DNA from: Melitaea cinxia
Lineage: Eukaryota; Arthropoda; Insecta; Lepidoptera; Nymphalidae
Direction: 5' to 3'
Assembly (NCBI RefSeq): GCF_905220565.1
Contig: NC_059410.1
Location: 2,247,501-2,311,500, forward strand
DNA: 64,000 bases
This document shows positions 1-11,746 of the stretch, piece after piece. A program made the position numbers and the translations under genes. The first letter of the stretch is position 1. Every line of letters starts with the position of its first letter. The notes below the pieces were generated by a model that did not search any database, was not told where the DNA came from, and saw only the letters and a list, made by a program, of their open reading frames with translations.

Positions 1-193
1 TTTTCTATCGCCATGACGTCATTGTCACGACTGGACGACTACGGCGCAGCTGACCTACGGTTTTAAAACTCTCTAAGAGATGTGCTGTGTCGCACGAAAG
101 GAAGCCGCACGCTTTATATCGATTTCGAATCGAATCGATATATACATGAAAAGTAATTTTAAAAAAATTAACCAAGTTCAAATTTGTAATTTT

Positions 194-935
194 TTAACCG
201 AGTTCAAAAAAGGAGGAGGTTACTCAATTCGACCGTATAGTATAGTATATATATTATATTTTTTTTATGTATGTTCGGCGATAACTTTGTCGTTTATGAA
301 CCACTTTTGATAATTATTTTTTAACCGACTTCCAAAAAAGGAGGAGGTTTTCAATTCGACTGTATTTTTTTTTAATGTATGTTACTTCAGAACTTTTGAC
401 TGGGTTGAGCGATTTCGACAAATTTTCTTTTGATTGAAAAGTGGTGTGTGTCATTTGGTCCCATTTAAATTTATTTGAGATCTAACAACTAATTTTCGAA
501 TTATATCTAATAATGCGTTTTTACTTGACGCTTTTTTCGTCGACCTACGTTGTATTATACCGCATAACTTTCTACTGGATGTACCGATTTTGATAATTCT
601 TTTTTTGTTAGAAAGGAGATATCCCTAGTTTGGTACTATGATAAGGAAACCAGGATCTGATGAGGGAATCCCAGAGAAATCGAGGGAAACTTGAAAATCC
701 GCATAACTTTTTACTGGGTGCACCGGGTTTGATGATTTTTAATTCAATCAAAAGCCGATGTTTATCATGTAGTCACATTTAAATTTCATCGAGATCTGAT
801 TACAACTTTGTGAGTAATCTTTGATAATCCGTATTTACTTGACTATATTTTCGTCTACCTACGTTGTATTACTTGTCATTATAATTGAAGTTGGTCTTTT
901 TCGTTTGCCTGCAAACACAATTATTATCTTATTAG
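194..935 (-). repeat. Dispersed repeat family alpha, composite copy
   Basis: This copy reads in reverse. It starts at an end with a GAAGTCGGTTAA-like sequence and finishes at the other end, which holds a GTTTGC-AG-GCAAAC palindrome. A second alpha end lies inside it near 322-360, so it looks like one alpha copy inserted in, or recombined with, another. The same family recurs at 2363, 4403, 4878, 12486, 31870, 34998 and 58905. No protein is encoded. I cannot assign it to a named superfamily. Confidence 0.7.
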
Positions 936-1688
936 ATAATTAATAACTAAAAAGGGAGTAATAAAAGTTTAATATTTAAAAAAATCTACCTACACACTAC
1001 TAAAAGGAAATTAATATAATCGGTGCGGTCTGTGCCAGCCTTAGTTAGAAGAAATATTTACGTTAAATTTTTTTTTTCGCTTAGGTAGCAAATAGTACTA
1101 AAACAGTACTGAGTAATACGCCTGCCATTTGATTTCACGACACCAAAGCCATGGGTCTCAGAAGAAAAGCTTTTATGAGAGTGGTGGTTAAAGATGATAT
1201 TGATGCTGCCAGATGATTTTGAGAATGAGAAAGAAAATCGTAATTTTGATCTTAACCTTAGATAAAAAAATGAAAAATAAAATAAAATAAAACAATTTTA
1301 TTTATAATTGTAAATTAAAAAAAAAAATCATCGACGCCTTCCAAAATGCAACGATGTTCTAAGGTATCGCTCATGTTGCACTGCACTAGTTTTCTCTCTA
1401 TTCGCTTATGACGTCACCAGGCTGTCGTCTATACTTGACAACGGCGTGTAGAGAACGGATTAATGACTAAACGCTAGGGATGCGCCCAATTTGAGATATC
1501 AGATTTATTATGACGATTTGATTGATTTTAGATGATTTGATTTTTTAATTTATTTGCTATTTATGTGTTAGCTGATAGTTTTACGTTTTTTACATTTTGT
1601 TTTATTCAAATATCAAATTATTTATAGAAAATATAACACGTTTGAGTTCAATTTTGAAAAGCTTAAAAAACATCTATACCATTATGAC
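936..1688. other. AT-rich intergenic stretch, nothing recognised
   Basis: I see no convincing coding exon or repeat family here. The short open frames have no family resemblance. Confidence 0.5.
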
Positions 1689-1925
1689 CAGCCCGTTGGT
1701 GCAGTTTGTAGTGACCCTGCTTTCTACTCCGGGTATTGTGGGTTCGATATTCCCTGAGTCTGGGTGTAATATATATTTATTTATATATTATTATTTATAT
1801 GTAAGTTTATCAAAAATAAAATATGTAGTTTTACCAGTCGGCTGTTATCTATAACAAAAGCATTAAGTTGCTTACTTTAGGAACAGATGACGGTGTGTGT
1901 ATATTATAAATATTTATTTATTTCT
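1689..1925 (+). repeat. tRNA-headed SINE, family zeta
   Basis: The head looks like a tRNA, with an A-box-like TGGTGCAGTTTGTAG and a B-box-like GGGTTCGAT. An AT-rich body follows and the tail is ATTTATTT-like. A second copy lies at 6431-6690 with the same head, body and tail. The tRNA part is too degraded to be a working tRNA gene. Confidence 0.65.
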
Positions 1926-2362
1926 TATTTATTTATACCCCTTGCGTCACATCCCTAGCAGTCAACTATAGACGACTTCGGCGTTCTGGACATAGCATTT
2001 ACGTGGAATAAGAATGCATGTTTTTATTTCAATGTTTCTCAGTACGTGTAGCTCTAAAAGACTTGTTTTTTATACTCGAATGTTGCAGGGATATTCTATT
2101 TTCAGAAATGTTGAATTAAAATACTAGAAATATTTTTTTAATAATTTTATTTAATATTTTTGTGGTCCGTGTTTTTTGTCACCTATAGACGTCGCTGGCG
2201 CACAGGACTCGCGAGCCCTTGTCAAGTATAGGTGACTATGGCGGTCAAAAGGTTAAACTGTGTTTAAATTATTATAGAATAGTAAAAAATTTACCTAACA
2301 TTGACGTATTTGTTAACCCTTGTATTATATTTTAAAAAATCTTTTAGTTTTATTTATTTAAA
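1926..2362. other. AT-rich stretch with a short inverted motif
   Basis: No gene is visible. Around 2180-2255, two related motifs (CACCTATAGACG and GTATAGGTGACTA) face each other, which suggests an eroded inverted-repeat element. Similar motifs occur near 1385-1450 and 1965. Confidence 0.35.
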
Positions 2363-2818
2363 ATAATTGTGTTTGCAGGCAAACGAAAAAAAGCCGACTT
2401 CAATTATATCGACACGTAATACAACGTAGGTAGACGAAAAATTAGTCAAGTAAATACGCATTATCAAAGATTACTACAAAAGTTGTTATCAGATCTCGAT
2501 GGAATTTAAATGTGACCACATAATAAACTTCGGCTTTCGATTAAATTAACACTATTCAAAATCGATACACCCAGTAAAAGTTATGCGGATTTTCGAGTTT
2601 CCCTTGATTACTCTGGGTTCCAATCATCAGATCCTGGTTTCCTTATCATAAGTACGACACGTACGTACGGGATATGTCCTTTCCAACAAAACGAATTATC
2701 AAAATCGGTTCATAAACGATGAAGTTATCCCCGAACATACATGAAAAAAAATATATATAAATATATAGAGATGTGAGAGAATTGATTAACCTCTTCCTTT
2801 TTTGAAATTGGTTAAAAA
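2363..2818 (+). repeat. Dispersed repeat family alpha
   Basis: This is a nearly complete forward copy. It begins with the GTTTGC-AG-GCAAAC palindrome and ends in a GAAATTGGTTAAAA variant of the family end. It stops next to the conserved upstream block of gene copy A. Confidence 0.75.
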
Positions 2819-2869
2819 ATGGCAAGAAATTCAATTCAATTCTTTGTCTGGCCTCTGGCCTTTACATAA

Positions 2870-3526
2870 TATGTCAATGGGATAAAACATTTAGACGGTA
2901 ATTAAAAAATATTCATGTCCACTTTTTCATAATTCCAGCGACGACAACATTCGAACTTCGAAGGTAAACGATCATATTTTTAAATAGAAACTAAATTGAA
3001 ATTAGTATTTACATAATAAATATATAAGAATTGAAATGAATTAAATTGGATCCGATTGTTAGTAGATATATCTGGAGAACATTGTGCAAAAAGTTTAAAT
3101 TTGTAGACTTTGAAAGTTGAGTGAAAACAATTTTGAAAACTACCTCCTGAATTATCAAATAAATAAAAGAAAACACTGCTTCTTGTTAGAGTACCTACAT
3201 TTAAAATTCAGTTTCACAGATTTGTCAGTTGTTATTATTTTCATTCTATTTCAAATCCTCCGAATCACTTATTAAGTTAACAAAGTGTTGCTGTTTTTTG
3301 ATTATTTTTTTGAACTCTTAAAGAAGTGATATCGTTTATCTCGTTAAGCAGACAATATTAGTAATGTTGAACTTTTATATTTCATAATATAGTCACAAGT
3401 TATAATCAAATATAAAATGTTTAACTTATAAAGTTTTACATTTTGTTTAATTTTTATTCTGGTGTTTTATATATCAATATATTCATTAAAATAATATTGT
3501 TTTAAATAAGTTCATTTGAATGTTTC
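2870..3526 (+). promoter_or_regulatory. Conserved upstream block of copy A
   Basis: This sequence is shared with the region just upstream of copies B (30325-30830), C (42845-43451) and D (60475-61063), so it belongs to the duplicated unit and probably contains the promoter and 5' untranslated sequence. It ends in TGTTTCAG followed by AAACATG. That looks like a splice acceptor four bases before the ATG, so a non-coding first exon further upstream is possible. A TCAGT that could be an insect initiator occurs near 3226-3232 and in B and C, but this is weak evidence. Confidence 0.45.
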
Positions 3527-3532
3527 AGAAAC

Positions 3533-5185
3533 ATGTCGTCCAGTGATTTACAGATCGATCTTAAAATGGTTGATGTTCAAAAGGCTGAAGTAAGTTCATA
3601 TAATAATTAAATTATCTTATAACTTAATCTTAGTCATTTCAGTATTCTTTATGCTTTAATTTTAACCTATTCAGGCTTTCGGATTTTATTGTATAATCAT
3701 AAGGTGGACTTTGTTTCAAAATGTGTCTTTTAAGGAACTTTTAGTAATCAATGTTCCTAGCATAGCTTCTGGTGATAATTTAAATATCTCAGGATTCTGT
3801 CGAACAAATGTAATTATAACGGAAATAAAAGAAGAAACAACAATAAACTTTCATAACTCTGTCAAAAAAACTGTTTTGTTATAAAGTTAGTTATGTATAA
3901 ATTATGATATGACTAATTTATTATAATAATGTAATTAAACTTTTAGGAATACTTAATGATCAACAAAGAATTCCATTCAATGGGCTGTGAAGACAGCGGT
4001 TTAATTGAACACGATGCCTGCAACAACAAAATATTTCTATCATCTGTCGAAACTTTGCAGTATCGTTCAAACAATTTAACAAAAAGTGAATTATCAGCAA
4101 AATTCTTGGATTTAGCAGAAGTTGTTCTAGAAAATTTGGATTTATTATGTCAGCTAGATTATCTTATAAGAAAAACACCGATAGAGGAAACACGGGATGT
4201 TGAAATTAAGTTATTGGTACAAAACTTAATCTACCACAGTTCTCGTGAGGAAAGAGATGAATATGGCTGTGAGTATTAATGTATTTCTTATTACAACTTG
4301 TTTTTTTTATTGATCTAAAAAGAACAAGCACATTTTAGTGTTTTGCCTCATAACTTTTTACTGGGTGTACCGATTTTTGTTTTTGAAAGTCATTATTACT
4401 TAATAATTGTTTTTGCTAGCACAAGAAAAAATCCGACTTCAATTACATCGACAAGTAATACAACGGAAGTAGACGAAAAAAATTAACAAACTCACTAGTC
4501 GTCACTACAATTTTCGAGGGTTCCCCTCGATTTCTCTAGGATTCCATCATCAGATCCTGGTTTCCTTATCATGGTACCACCGACAAAGTTATCCCCGAAC
4601 ATACATAAAAAAAGATATATTTCCTGACATTTCCTGTTTTGGGCATTAGATTTTCTCAATTAGAATAAGCCTGCCCAGCGTGGTGACTATGGGCAACAGA
4701 CATGACTTTTGTCTTCAAGCATTGCGGAATCTTCGAAGTGATGACTTGACGAAGTCTCTTTCATAAAAAGAAATATTCTGAAATTTGTGATTTAAATACA
4801 TTATACATTAAAACCTGGTTGATTATTGGTTTATATAATAATGTTATGAATGGGAAATCAATAAATTAGTCAATTAAAACAATTGTGTTTGCAGGCAAAC
4901 GAAAAAAAGCCGACTTCAATTATATCGACACGTAATACAACGTAGGTAGACGAAAAATTAGTCAAGTAAATACGCATTATCAAAGATTACTACAAAAGTT
5001 GTAATCAGATCTCGATGAAATTTAAATGTGACCACATGATAAACATCGGCTTTCGATTAAATTAAAAATGATCAAAATCGATACACCCAGTAAAAAGTTA
5101 TGCGTTGGTTGGTTCCCTTCGATTTCCTTAGTATTCCATCATCAGATCCTGGTTTCCTTATCATATCCCCGAACATAGATAAAAA

Positions 5186-5221
<36 letters not shown>

Positions 5222-8200
5222 GGTCGAATTGAGTAACCTCCCCCTTTTTTGAAGTCGGTTAATAAAAGGTTATATAATGAAGCAAAATAAATCCTGTTAT
5301 CAAGTATTCAATAGTCACCCAACGGTTGTGACGTAGTTCATATTGTTATGATATAGCTTAGTATATACATGTAATAATGTCTTAAATCAATATTAAATAT
5401 TCTTATTTATAAATAAATTCGTTTAATATTACAAATAAATCAATAATTAGCTCTGATTTGACACATCGGTAAAATTGTATAAAAAGGGTAGATAATCATT
5501 ATAAACATTCATTATTATTCGAGTTGTTAACAACGTTACGCTTTTCAAAATTATAGAGAGATTGTGATAATTGCCTTGGCTATTTAATTTACAAACCCAC
5601 TAGTGCTTTACAATCCCTAAGAATGACACTTCCAGTTGCACATATTTTTGTTAACTTATGTATATATATTTTAATCCTACCCTACACTTTGTTTATTTCT
5701 TGTCTCAACTATGAATTGATTATATGTTGTATTGCGATGTCGATGTACCCAACATATTGTATTTTTTTGAGAAATAAATGATCTTTGACCTTAATTAGAC
5801 CAAAGTCAATTAAATAATCATTATTATTTCTAACAATACGAACGTAATTTACTTTGAGACGACGATGGTCTCATTTTATTACTTGTAAATGGAAATTGTA
5901 CAAAGAGTCATTAGTTCATGAAGCTTATTTTTCAGAAAATATGTTTTAAAATGTGATTTGTTTTTCGCTACATTTCATTAGGATTAACAATAATAACTTT
6001 ACTAAAACATGATGAATTTTGTAAAAAATTGTCAGATTCAGCATTCAAAATATTTATGCACGATGACATTCCCCTTTCGAACCTGGGCCTTATCGCTGTA
6101 TCAAATCAAGTGCCTTTCATAATTACTACTACAAAGCACACAGCTGTCATATGCTCACTCTTCGTCAAACTCTGCCATAAAGTCGGGTAATTATGGTTTT
6201 TATTTCTTTATTTTATTTTATTTAGGAATTTTTATACACAAATACACGCCAGTCCCGTCGTAACCTCATTCTAACTCGACAGTCATATGAAGCTTGTGAA
6301 TCTGGATAAGATTGTGGCCTCATCAGATGTTGAACAAGCGAGTATACCGCTAAACATTCCAGCATCTAACATATTCAAATTCATAAGTCTCATAATGGCT
6401 TCTCGTTAAGATTTCAATCATATACACTAGACTAGCCCGTTGGCGCAGTTTGTAGTAACCCTGCTTTCTATTTCGAGAGTTGTGGGCGCGATTCCCACCT
6501 CGAGTCTAGGTGTAATATAAATATTTATTCATCATCATATGGATTCTTTAAAAGTATGTTTATCGAAAAGAAAAAATGTATCTATACCGGCTATTACCTG
6601 TAACACAAGTATTAAGTTGCTTACTTTAGGAACAAACGACCGTATGTGTTTGTGTTATTGTGTAGAGATATTTATTTATGATTTATTTATACATTCAGTT
6701 AAGAGGTCATTCATGTATTACGTAAGCAGAATTTTAGTAATTTGTAGCCCCATCTCTTGTCAGCGAAAGTTTGCAAAGCCCTACCACCTATGCTTACGTA
6801 AAAATCGGTATATACTCATATATATCTATTTAGAAATAATTAATAAATATTGGTTACGTAACCACTATTTAAATCCCCCCCCAGGCCCCCGTCATCAAAA
6901 ATAAGCAAAACAAAGACCCCACCACCCTTCGGTGCTTACATAATACTTGACACACACATCAGCCTATCGCAGTCCACCGCTGGACATAGGCCTCCACAAG
7001 TTCGCGCTAAAAATGGTGTGAACTCATGTGTTGTGCCCATAGTCCACCACGCTGGGCAGGTGGGTTGGTGACCGCAGGGCTGGCTTTGTCGCACCGAAGA
7101 CGCTGCTGCCCGTATTCGGTCTGTGTATTTCAAAACCAGCAGCTGGATGGATATCCCGTTATCGGTCGGCTTTTCAAGTTCCGAGGTGATAGTGGTTATC
7201 CCTTAGTCGCCTCTTACGACACCCACGGGAAGAGAGGGGGTGGCTATATTCTTTGCTGCCGTAACCACACAGTCACATAATACTTGAATGACCCCTAACT
7301 AGTGATGTACACGTTCACACTTCGACAGTTACGTCTCACAGTTGGAGGGGGGGGGGGGCTAAATATACTCATTAAAAATTTTATTTTAATTATATTTTAT
7401 CAACCTCAATTTGTAAACAATTTCAATTAATTTATCAATGTAAGTTAACAGTTATCTACTACAAATACTAATAGAATTGACAATTAATGTTATTATAAAA
7501 CTATTTTTTGTTTTCTATCCACGATTTGAAGCCCCTGCACGATGCGCTAAGCGATGACTCTTTCGCCTAGCACTCTATATCTATGTCGATAACTTTACTT
7601 CTAAATTTAAAAAAAATTAAATAAAAAATGAGTATATGCATAGGAGGCACGTTGGCAATCGATTTATAATATAACTAGTTGATCTGGCAAACGTTGTTTT
7701 GCCATATATATTATTTTTTTACACGTTAAGTAATCACCAACATATTACATACTAAAATCCTCTCCGAAACACGCTGCGTCTTATGGTTAAAGTATTATTT
7801 CGATCGGTTCAGTAGTTTTCGCACTATAACCGAACAAAAACCGGCTCCCCATTTATTAGTATAGGTAATAACTATTAAATGAATAATGACAATTATTATG
7901 TATTAATTGAATATAATAAACACATCGGCACAACAGCTAAGAGCAGCTGACTGTATCTTTCTCGCTCGGGTACGCTCGGGTACGCTCGGCGATCCCGAGT
8001 TCACCCGATCGAGCCTTTCACCTCAAAGCGTGACGGATCAGCCTCACTTACTACCTACGAAAAAATGTGTGTGCGGTGCGCAAAATTAGTCTAACTGTTG
8101 ATCTATACCATCAAACATAATAAATAAAAACATAAAAATAAAATATAACAAATTACACTCACACTCACATCCATTACACAATTTATATGATATAAAAGAT

Positions 8201-11041
8201 TTATACATACGTATAAACAAATTAATAAATATATGTAACGTACAGATCCGTTTTCCTGTTATGTTGTTGTTGATACACTTTTTTTTATTATAATTGTACG
8301 TATAAATTAAAGCTAAAATAAATATTTCGTACACCGAAACTCAGGGCGGGAATCAAACCCACAATTCTTTTTTTTAATTTATTTATTTTAAGCGACTACA
8401 ATAATAACATTTATATAGTCTTGTACATATTTATCTTTTTCAAAAAGTTAACTGTCTGTATAAGGCCATTTTCAGTTAAAAGACTTGTGTAGAAAGCAGA
8501 GTAGTAATTTAGCTACTATAAACAGACAAAATTATTCAAAATGCAGATAGGCTATATTATATCTCACATTTTTTTTCCATTTTCAGTCTCGAAGATTATG
8601 TTTATTTAGAATTTGTTCCATATGATCATTTCAACAGATATTTCAAATGTTCAACGTTCTTCGATGAAGGTAGATAGTGTTTTTCTTCCTTATACAAGTT
8701 TCAGTCCATAAGGACTGCGGCACTCCATAGGAATATCACACATGCTAAATAATTTTAGTTTCATATAAGTTTTTTTTTTGTAAAGTAAATTATTTTGCAT
8801 TGGTTCAATAGTATATATTTCGAAACAAGCATAAAGATATACATAAATAAATATATATATATATATATATAATAGAGTATATTGTACACATATACAAAAT
8901 GCAGAACTTAGACTGAACTGATTCAGCCTGTCAACGGACCACTGTTGTGCAAAAATTTTTTCTCGATATATTTTTTTATACTATGATGGTGACAATCAAG
9001 CCTACGACCCACCTGATGGTAAGTGTTTACCGTGGCCTATAGACGCCTGCACACTAGGAGCATCGCAAGTGTGTTGCCGATCCTACCCTCGACTCTCCGC
9101 AGCACCTCTGGTCACCTTACTCACCACAGGAACACAGCGCTGCTTGAAAGCAATATTATTCAGTTGTGTCCTCATTAAGGTCGAGGGGTAGTAGCCCCAG
9201 TCGGGCTGTTCCAGATTTTGAGCAGGATATTTCCTGCTGTGCCCTACCTCAGTTAACTAATTGTTTATTTCTACTGACCTCAACACTTCAAAAGTCTCAT
9301 TTATGGTCATTAGTATTATTTGTGTTCTAAAAATTATACAATTTTGTGTTAATATAAAACTGAAGTTTGTTTGTTGTTTGTTTGAACGCACTAACCTCAG
9401 GAACTACTGGCAACTTGATAAACTCTTTTTGTTTTGCATAGAGGAAGGACATAGGCTTTATAATATTTAAGTACTTTTTTTAAATTAAATGATTGACGAT
9501 TTGCTTATTTCAGAATTACGCTCTGGTTGTGTGGGGATCGTCACAGAGAAAGCAGACATAGACTCTGCCATAGACACCTTTCTATACGCGACACGCCGAG
9601 TAAGTAATAATAATGCTATTGCATATCAAGTGATATCTCCATGGTAAAAAATTTCCTTTAAGGGAGTCGTTAAAATCCACCTTGAAATTTGAGGGGGAGA
9701 GGTGCATTGGGCTTTAAGATACGCAGACCTTCAACATTAACATTGCCTATAAGCGGTGTATGACTTCAGCCTGTAATATCCCAATGCTGGACATAGGCCT
9801 CTTTCCCCGTGTAGGAGAAGGATCAGAGCTTAATCTATCACGCTGTTCCAATACGGGTTGCCGAATAATATTGCCTACTTTGAGTAACGATCGCTGTCAG
9901 GTGTATATGATAACAATCGGGACCGACAGCTTAACGTGCTCTCCGAGGCACCGCGGGGGGACCCACAAGGACTGCACAAAACACCCAGACCACGGCAAAC
10001 ATCTGTATGGCTAATACAAATGTTTGTCATATGCGGGGCTCGAACCTGCAACTGCCAGCACAATGTTATTATAAATAATTTTGTTTTGGTCCAATTTATA
10101 ATGTTAGTAAGCATCAGAGTAATAAAATATAAATATTTTTCATTTTCTTTTAGTTTCCATGGCATATTGAAACAATATACGTCCAGGAATGTGTCCTCGA
10201 TCAATTTAAGAAACGCATCGAATGGAAGACAAAGGAACCGGCTTCCGACGTTGACAAGATGATCATCAAATACTGCTCCTCAGTCAGGGTCTATGAAGAC
10301 AAAATGTACCTTTTCGAGTTTGTAGGAAATATTAAAAAAATCAGCAAAAATTCAATCATAATTGAAGCTTACAGAACAAACAAGGAACTAATATCTATTA
10401 TGTCGGAAATTAAAACTCTAGGCGTTTCGCTTTGGTCGAGCGATGTCGCCGAGTCTAATGAAATAGCCTTAAATATAAAAGCAAACTTTGTTTGGATAAA
10501 TGATTTTGGTCGTTTCGATGGTCCTCCAGTAGCTTCCCAGGCGTACTATTCGTCAGTCTTCAATTATGCAGACGAACCAGACACACTAGTACAGGAAATA
10601 GAAGAAATCTTGAAAATAAGAAACAGTTGGAATAAATTGGATGTAATTGACCGCAATTTGAAGGTTTGGAAGGCGACCAGAACAACTCGAGCAGACATCG
10701 AAGGTTCTAAACTGGATATCGTATTCAAATGCTCCAATAACAGCACGACAAATATTGGAAACAAAATATGTACGGTCTTCAGAATTCCAATTATATTATA
10801 CGTCAAAACAAAATCATTGCAAGATTTGTTAAAGCACATGAACTTTATTTTACAAGGCAGTGCGGTTATTGTCCTTGTTGAAGAATCGTCTGAAAGTGAT
10901 GCAATTATGAAATACTGTAACGCATTACAAAGTTGTGGAGCGCCCGTGGGTTTTACATCTATGGACGACGGTTTTAGAAATCAAATTCGATATGACACGA
11001 AAGTTATTTGGTCCAGCATTGGAACCATATTTGCAAATTAA
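3533..11041 (+). CDS. ALDH16-like pseudoenzyme, copy A (six exons)
   Basis: Coding exons are 3533-3589, 3947-4268, 6036-6186, 8587-8669, 9514-9599 and 10154-11041. They total 1587 nt, which is 528 codons plus stop, in one frame; intron phases are 0, 1, 2, 1, 0 and all introns are GT-AG. Exon 2 carries a PIEETRDVEIKLLVQNLIYH stretch like the PIRESRDID...RHFYHHAG region of ALDH16 proteins. Exons 3 and 4 resemble the GVVG...PWNFP and GLPPGVVNIV segments. Exon 5 has ADIDSAID, like ADLDSAVE, and exon 6 has IYVQE, YRT...LGVSLWS and VWIN. The last 130 residues resemble the start of the incomplete second ALDH domain. The catalytic Cys of GQVCC is replaced at the exon 5/6 join by RRFPWHIE. The known family is about 800 residues, so this is shortened. 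Copy A differs from B and C by five extra codons at the end of exon 1 and by reading on to GTIFAN where they stop. Role unknown; homology is read by eye. Confidence 0.8.
4403..4640 (+). repeat. Alpha repeat, partial, in intron 2 of copy A
   Basis: It has the alpha start (variant palindrome, then CCGACTTCAATTACATCGAC) and alpha inner motifs (CAGATCCTGGTTTCCTTATC, then CCCCGAACATACATAAA), with an internal deletion. Confidence 0.6.
4660..4877. repeat. Mosaic of repeat scraps and duplicon flank in intron 2 of copy A
   Basis: About 4669-4705 matches the reverse strand of the beta repeat (GCCCAGCGTGGTGACTATGG). About 4708-4757 matches the RTE LINE segment at 45460-45515 (TTCAAGCATTGCGGAATCTT). About 4757-4858 closely matches 24500-24598, upstream of copy B. 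So the intron holds three unrelated scraps joined together. Confidence 0.6.
4878..5265 (+). repeat. Alpha repeat in intron 2 of copy A
   Basis: A forward alpha copy from the palindromic start to the GAAGTCGGTTAA end. It contains a (TA)n microsatellite at about 5190-5220. Confidence 0.75.
6431..6690 (+). repeat. tRNA-headed SINE, family zeta
   Basis: Second copy of the SINE at 1689. The A-box-like TTGGCGCAGTTTGTAG and B-box-like GCGATTCCCAC are visible, followed by the shared AAGTTGCTTACTTTAGGAAC body and an ATTTATTT-type tail. It lies in intron 3 of copy A. Confidence 0.65.
6952..7280 (+). repeat. Dispersed repeat family beta
   Basis: About 330 bp, from a CAGCCTATCGCAGTCCACCG head to an AACCACACAG end. 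The same unit occurs at 12925, 33750, 41112, 54953 and 63480. Its head matches the 3' tail of the RTE-type LINE at 45010-46290 on the opposite reading. It lies in intron 3 of copy A. Confidence 0.75.
7675..7863 (-). mobile_element. Helitron-type fragment
   Basis: It reads from the reverse of an AACTAGTTGATCTGGCAAACG end to an AT-rich end near TATTAGTATAGG. The GGCAAACGTTGTTTTGCCAT part is shared with 46658-46861. The CAGCTAG-type end and the lack of a target duplication fit a non-autonomous Helitron. It lies in intron 3 of copy A. Confidence 0.55.
8983..9253 (+). repeat. Dispersed repeat family delta
   Basis: It contains CACCTGATGGTAAG, ATAGACGCCTGCA, GGTCACCTTACTCACC and TTGAGCAGGATATTTCCTGC in order. 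The same order is at 11747-12027 and, reversed, at 52456-52731; short pieces lie in intron 5 of B and C. No coding capacity. It lies in intron 4 of copy A. Confidence 0.7.
9757..10065 (+). repeat. Dispersed repeat family gamma
   Basis: It runs from CAGCCTGTAATATCCCAATG through GAAGGATCAGAGCTTAATC, AACGATCGCTGTCAGGTGTA and GCACCGCGGGGGGACCC to a tRNA-like GGGGCTCGAACCTGCAAC. Reverse copies lie at 34505 and 55276. It lies in intron 5 of copy A only, so it inserted after the A lineage separated. Confidence 0.7.
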
Positions 11042-11072
11042 TTAAATTACAGTCACTAACAAATATATTTTA

Positions 11073-11740
11073 CTAGCTGGCCCCGTGGTTTCAGCCGCGC
11101 TTCCTTCTTCTTAAAGCTAACTAACCTTCCTTTTTAAATAGTTTAAATTTTTGAGTTGTGTGTAGCGTATTAATATATATATATATATATGATAACATAA
11201 GATTATCTTTATGAATATATTTTATATGTCTTTGATTATTACAAGTTTGTTTTTTTTTTTGCAATGAAACAACTTTCTCGGATTTTATCGCGGCCTATAA
11301 ACTTTTTTAAATGCCCGACCTTTCGGGCGTACTTTACAGCAACCAAGGTCACTTGAGGGCTTGTTTTTTTATTTTTTATTAAGAAAATAGTATTGTTAAG
11401 TGTTGTCTTTTAATATATTTTTAAATAAACTTTGTAACTATGTACCTTTGTGATTTTTATTTTTCATTAATTGATAAATAAGTTTAGTAATAATATTTAA
11501 TATTATGGTTATTAATTATCTATGAACCGTCTTTAATTGACCTCAAAATTCTTACCATATAACAAACTCTCCCATTTATTTATTTAAGTATACCTACTAA
11601 CAATATAGGGCTGTCCGACTCCTGACTGCATTCCTTCAAATAGGGGTTCTGTAGGTGTTTATACATTCATACGCATAGATTACGTTCCATGTAAAACAAT
11701 CTCTTAGCTCTTTTTTCAATTTTACTTTGTCTTAATATAC
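11073..11740 (+). other. 3' flank of copy A with a Helitron-like end
   Basis: This downstream part of the duplicated unit is shared with 37090-37400 plus 39061-39500 (B) and 58150-58680 (C). Thirty-odd bases after the stop sits ACTAGCTGGCCCCGTGGTTT, the reverse of a CAGCTAGT Helitron end, at the same place in all three copies. Possible AATAAA-type signals occur, for example TAAATAAACT near 11423, but no single one stands out. Confidence 0.55.
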
Positions 11741-11746
11741 GAGTTT

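Noticed and set aside
3956..4279. Exon 2 of copy A read as a stand-alone small gene
   Set aside because: Its methionine is not present in B, C or D, and the open frame continues back to a conserved acceptor; it is an internal exon.
5981..6035. Alternative exon 3 start after CATTAG at 5980 in copy A
   Set aside because: It would create a TGA with the split codon, and the AG is not present in copy B. The GTCAG at 6031-6035 is conserved in all four copies and keeps the frame.
6936..7280. Small open frames with many Cys and Arg
   Set aside because: They lie wholly in a beta repeat and recur in every beta copy with different frameshifts.
7907..8089. Short open frame shared between copies (also at 54190 and 63069 reversed)
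   Set aside because: It is in intron 3 of each gene copy, is not conserved in frame, and has no splice sites; it is conserved only as part of the duplicated intron.
10564..10839. Open frame opposite exon 6 (also at 36587 and 57646)
   Set aside because: It is antisense to a conserved coding exon and kept only because the exon itself is conserved.
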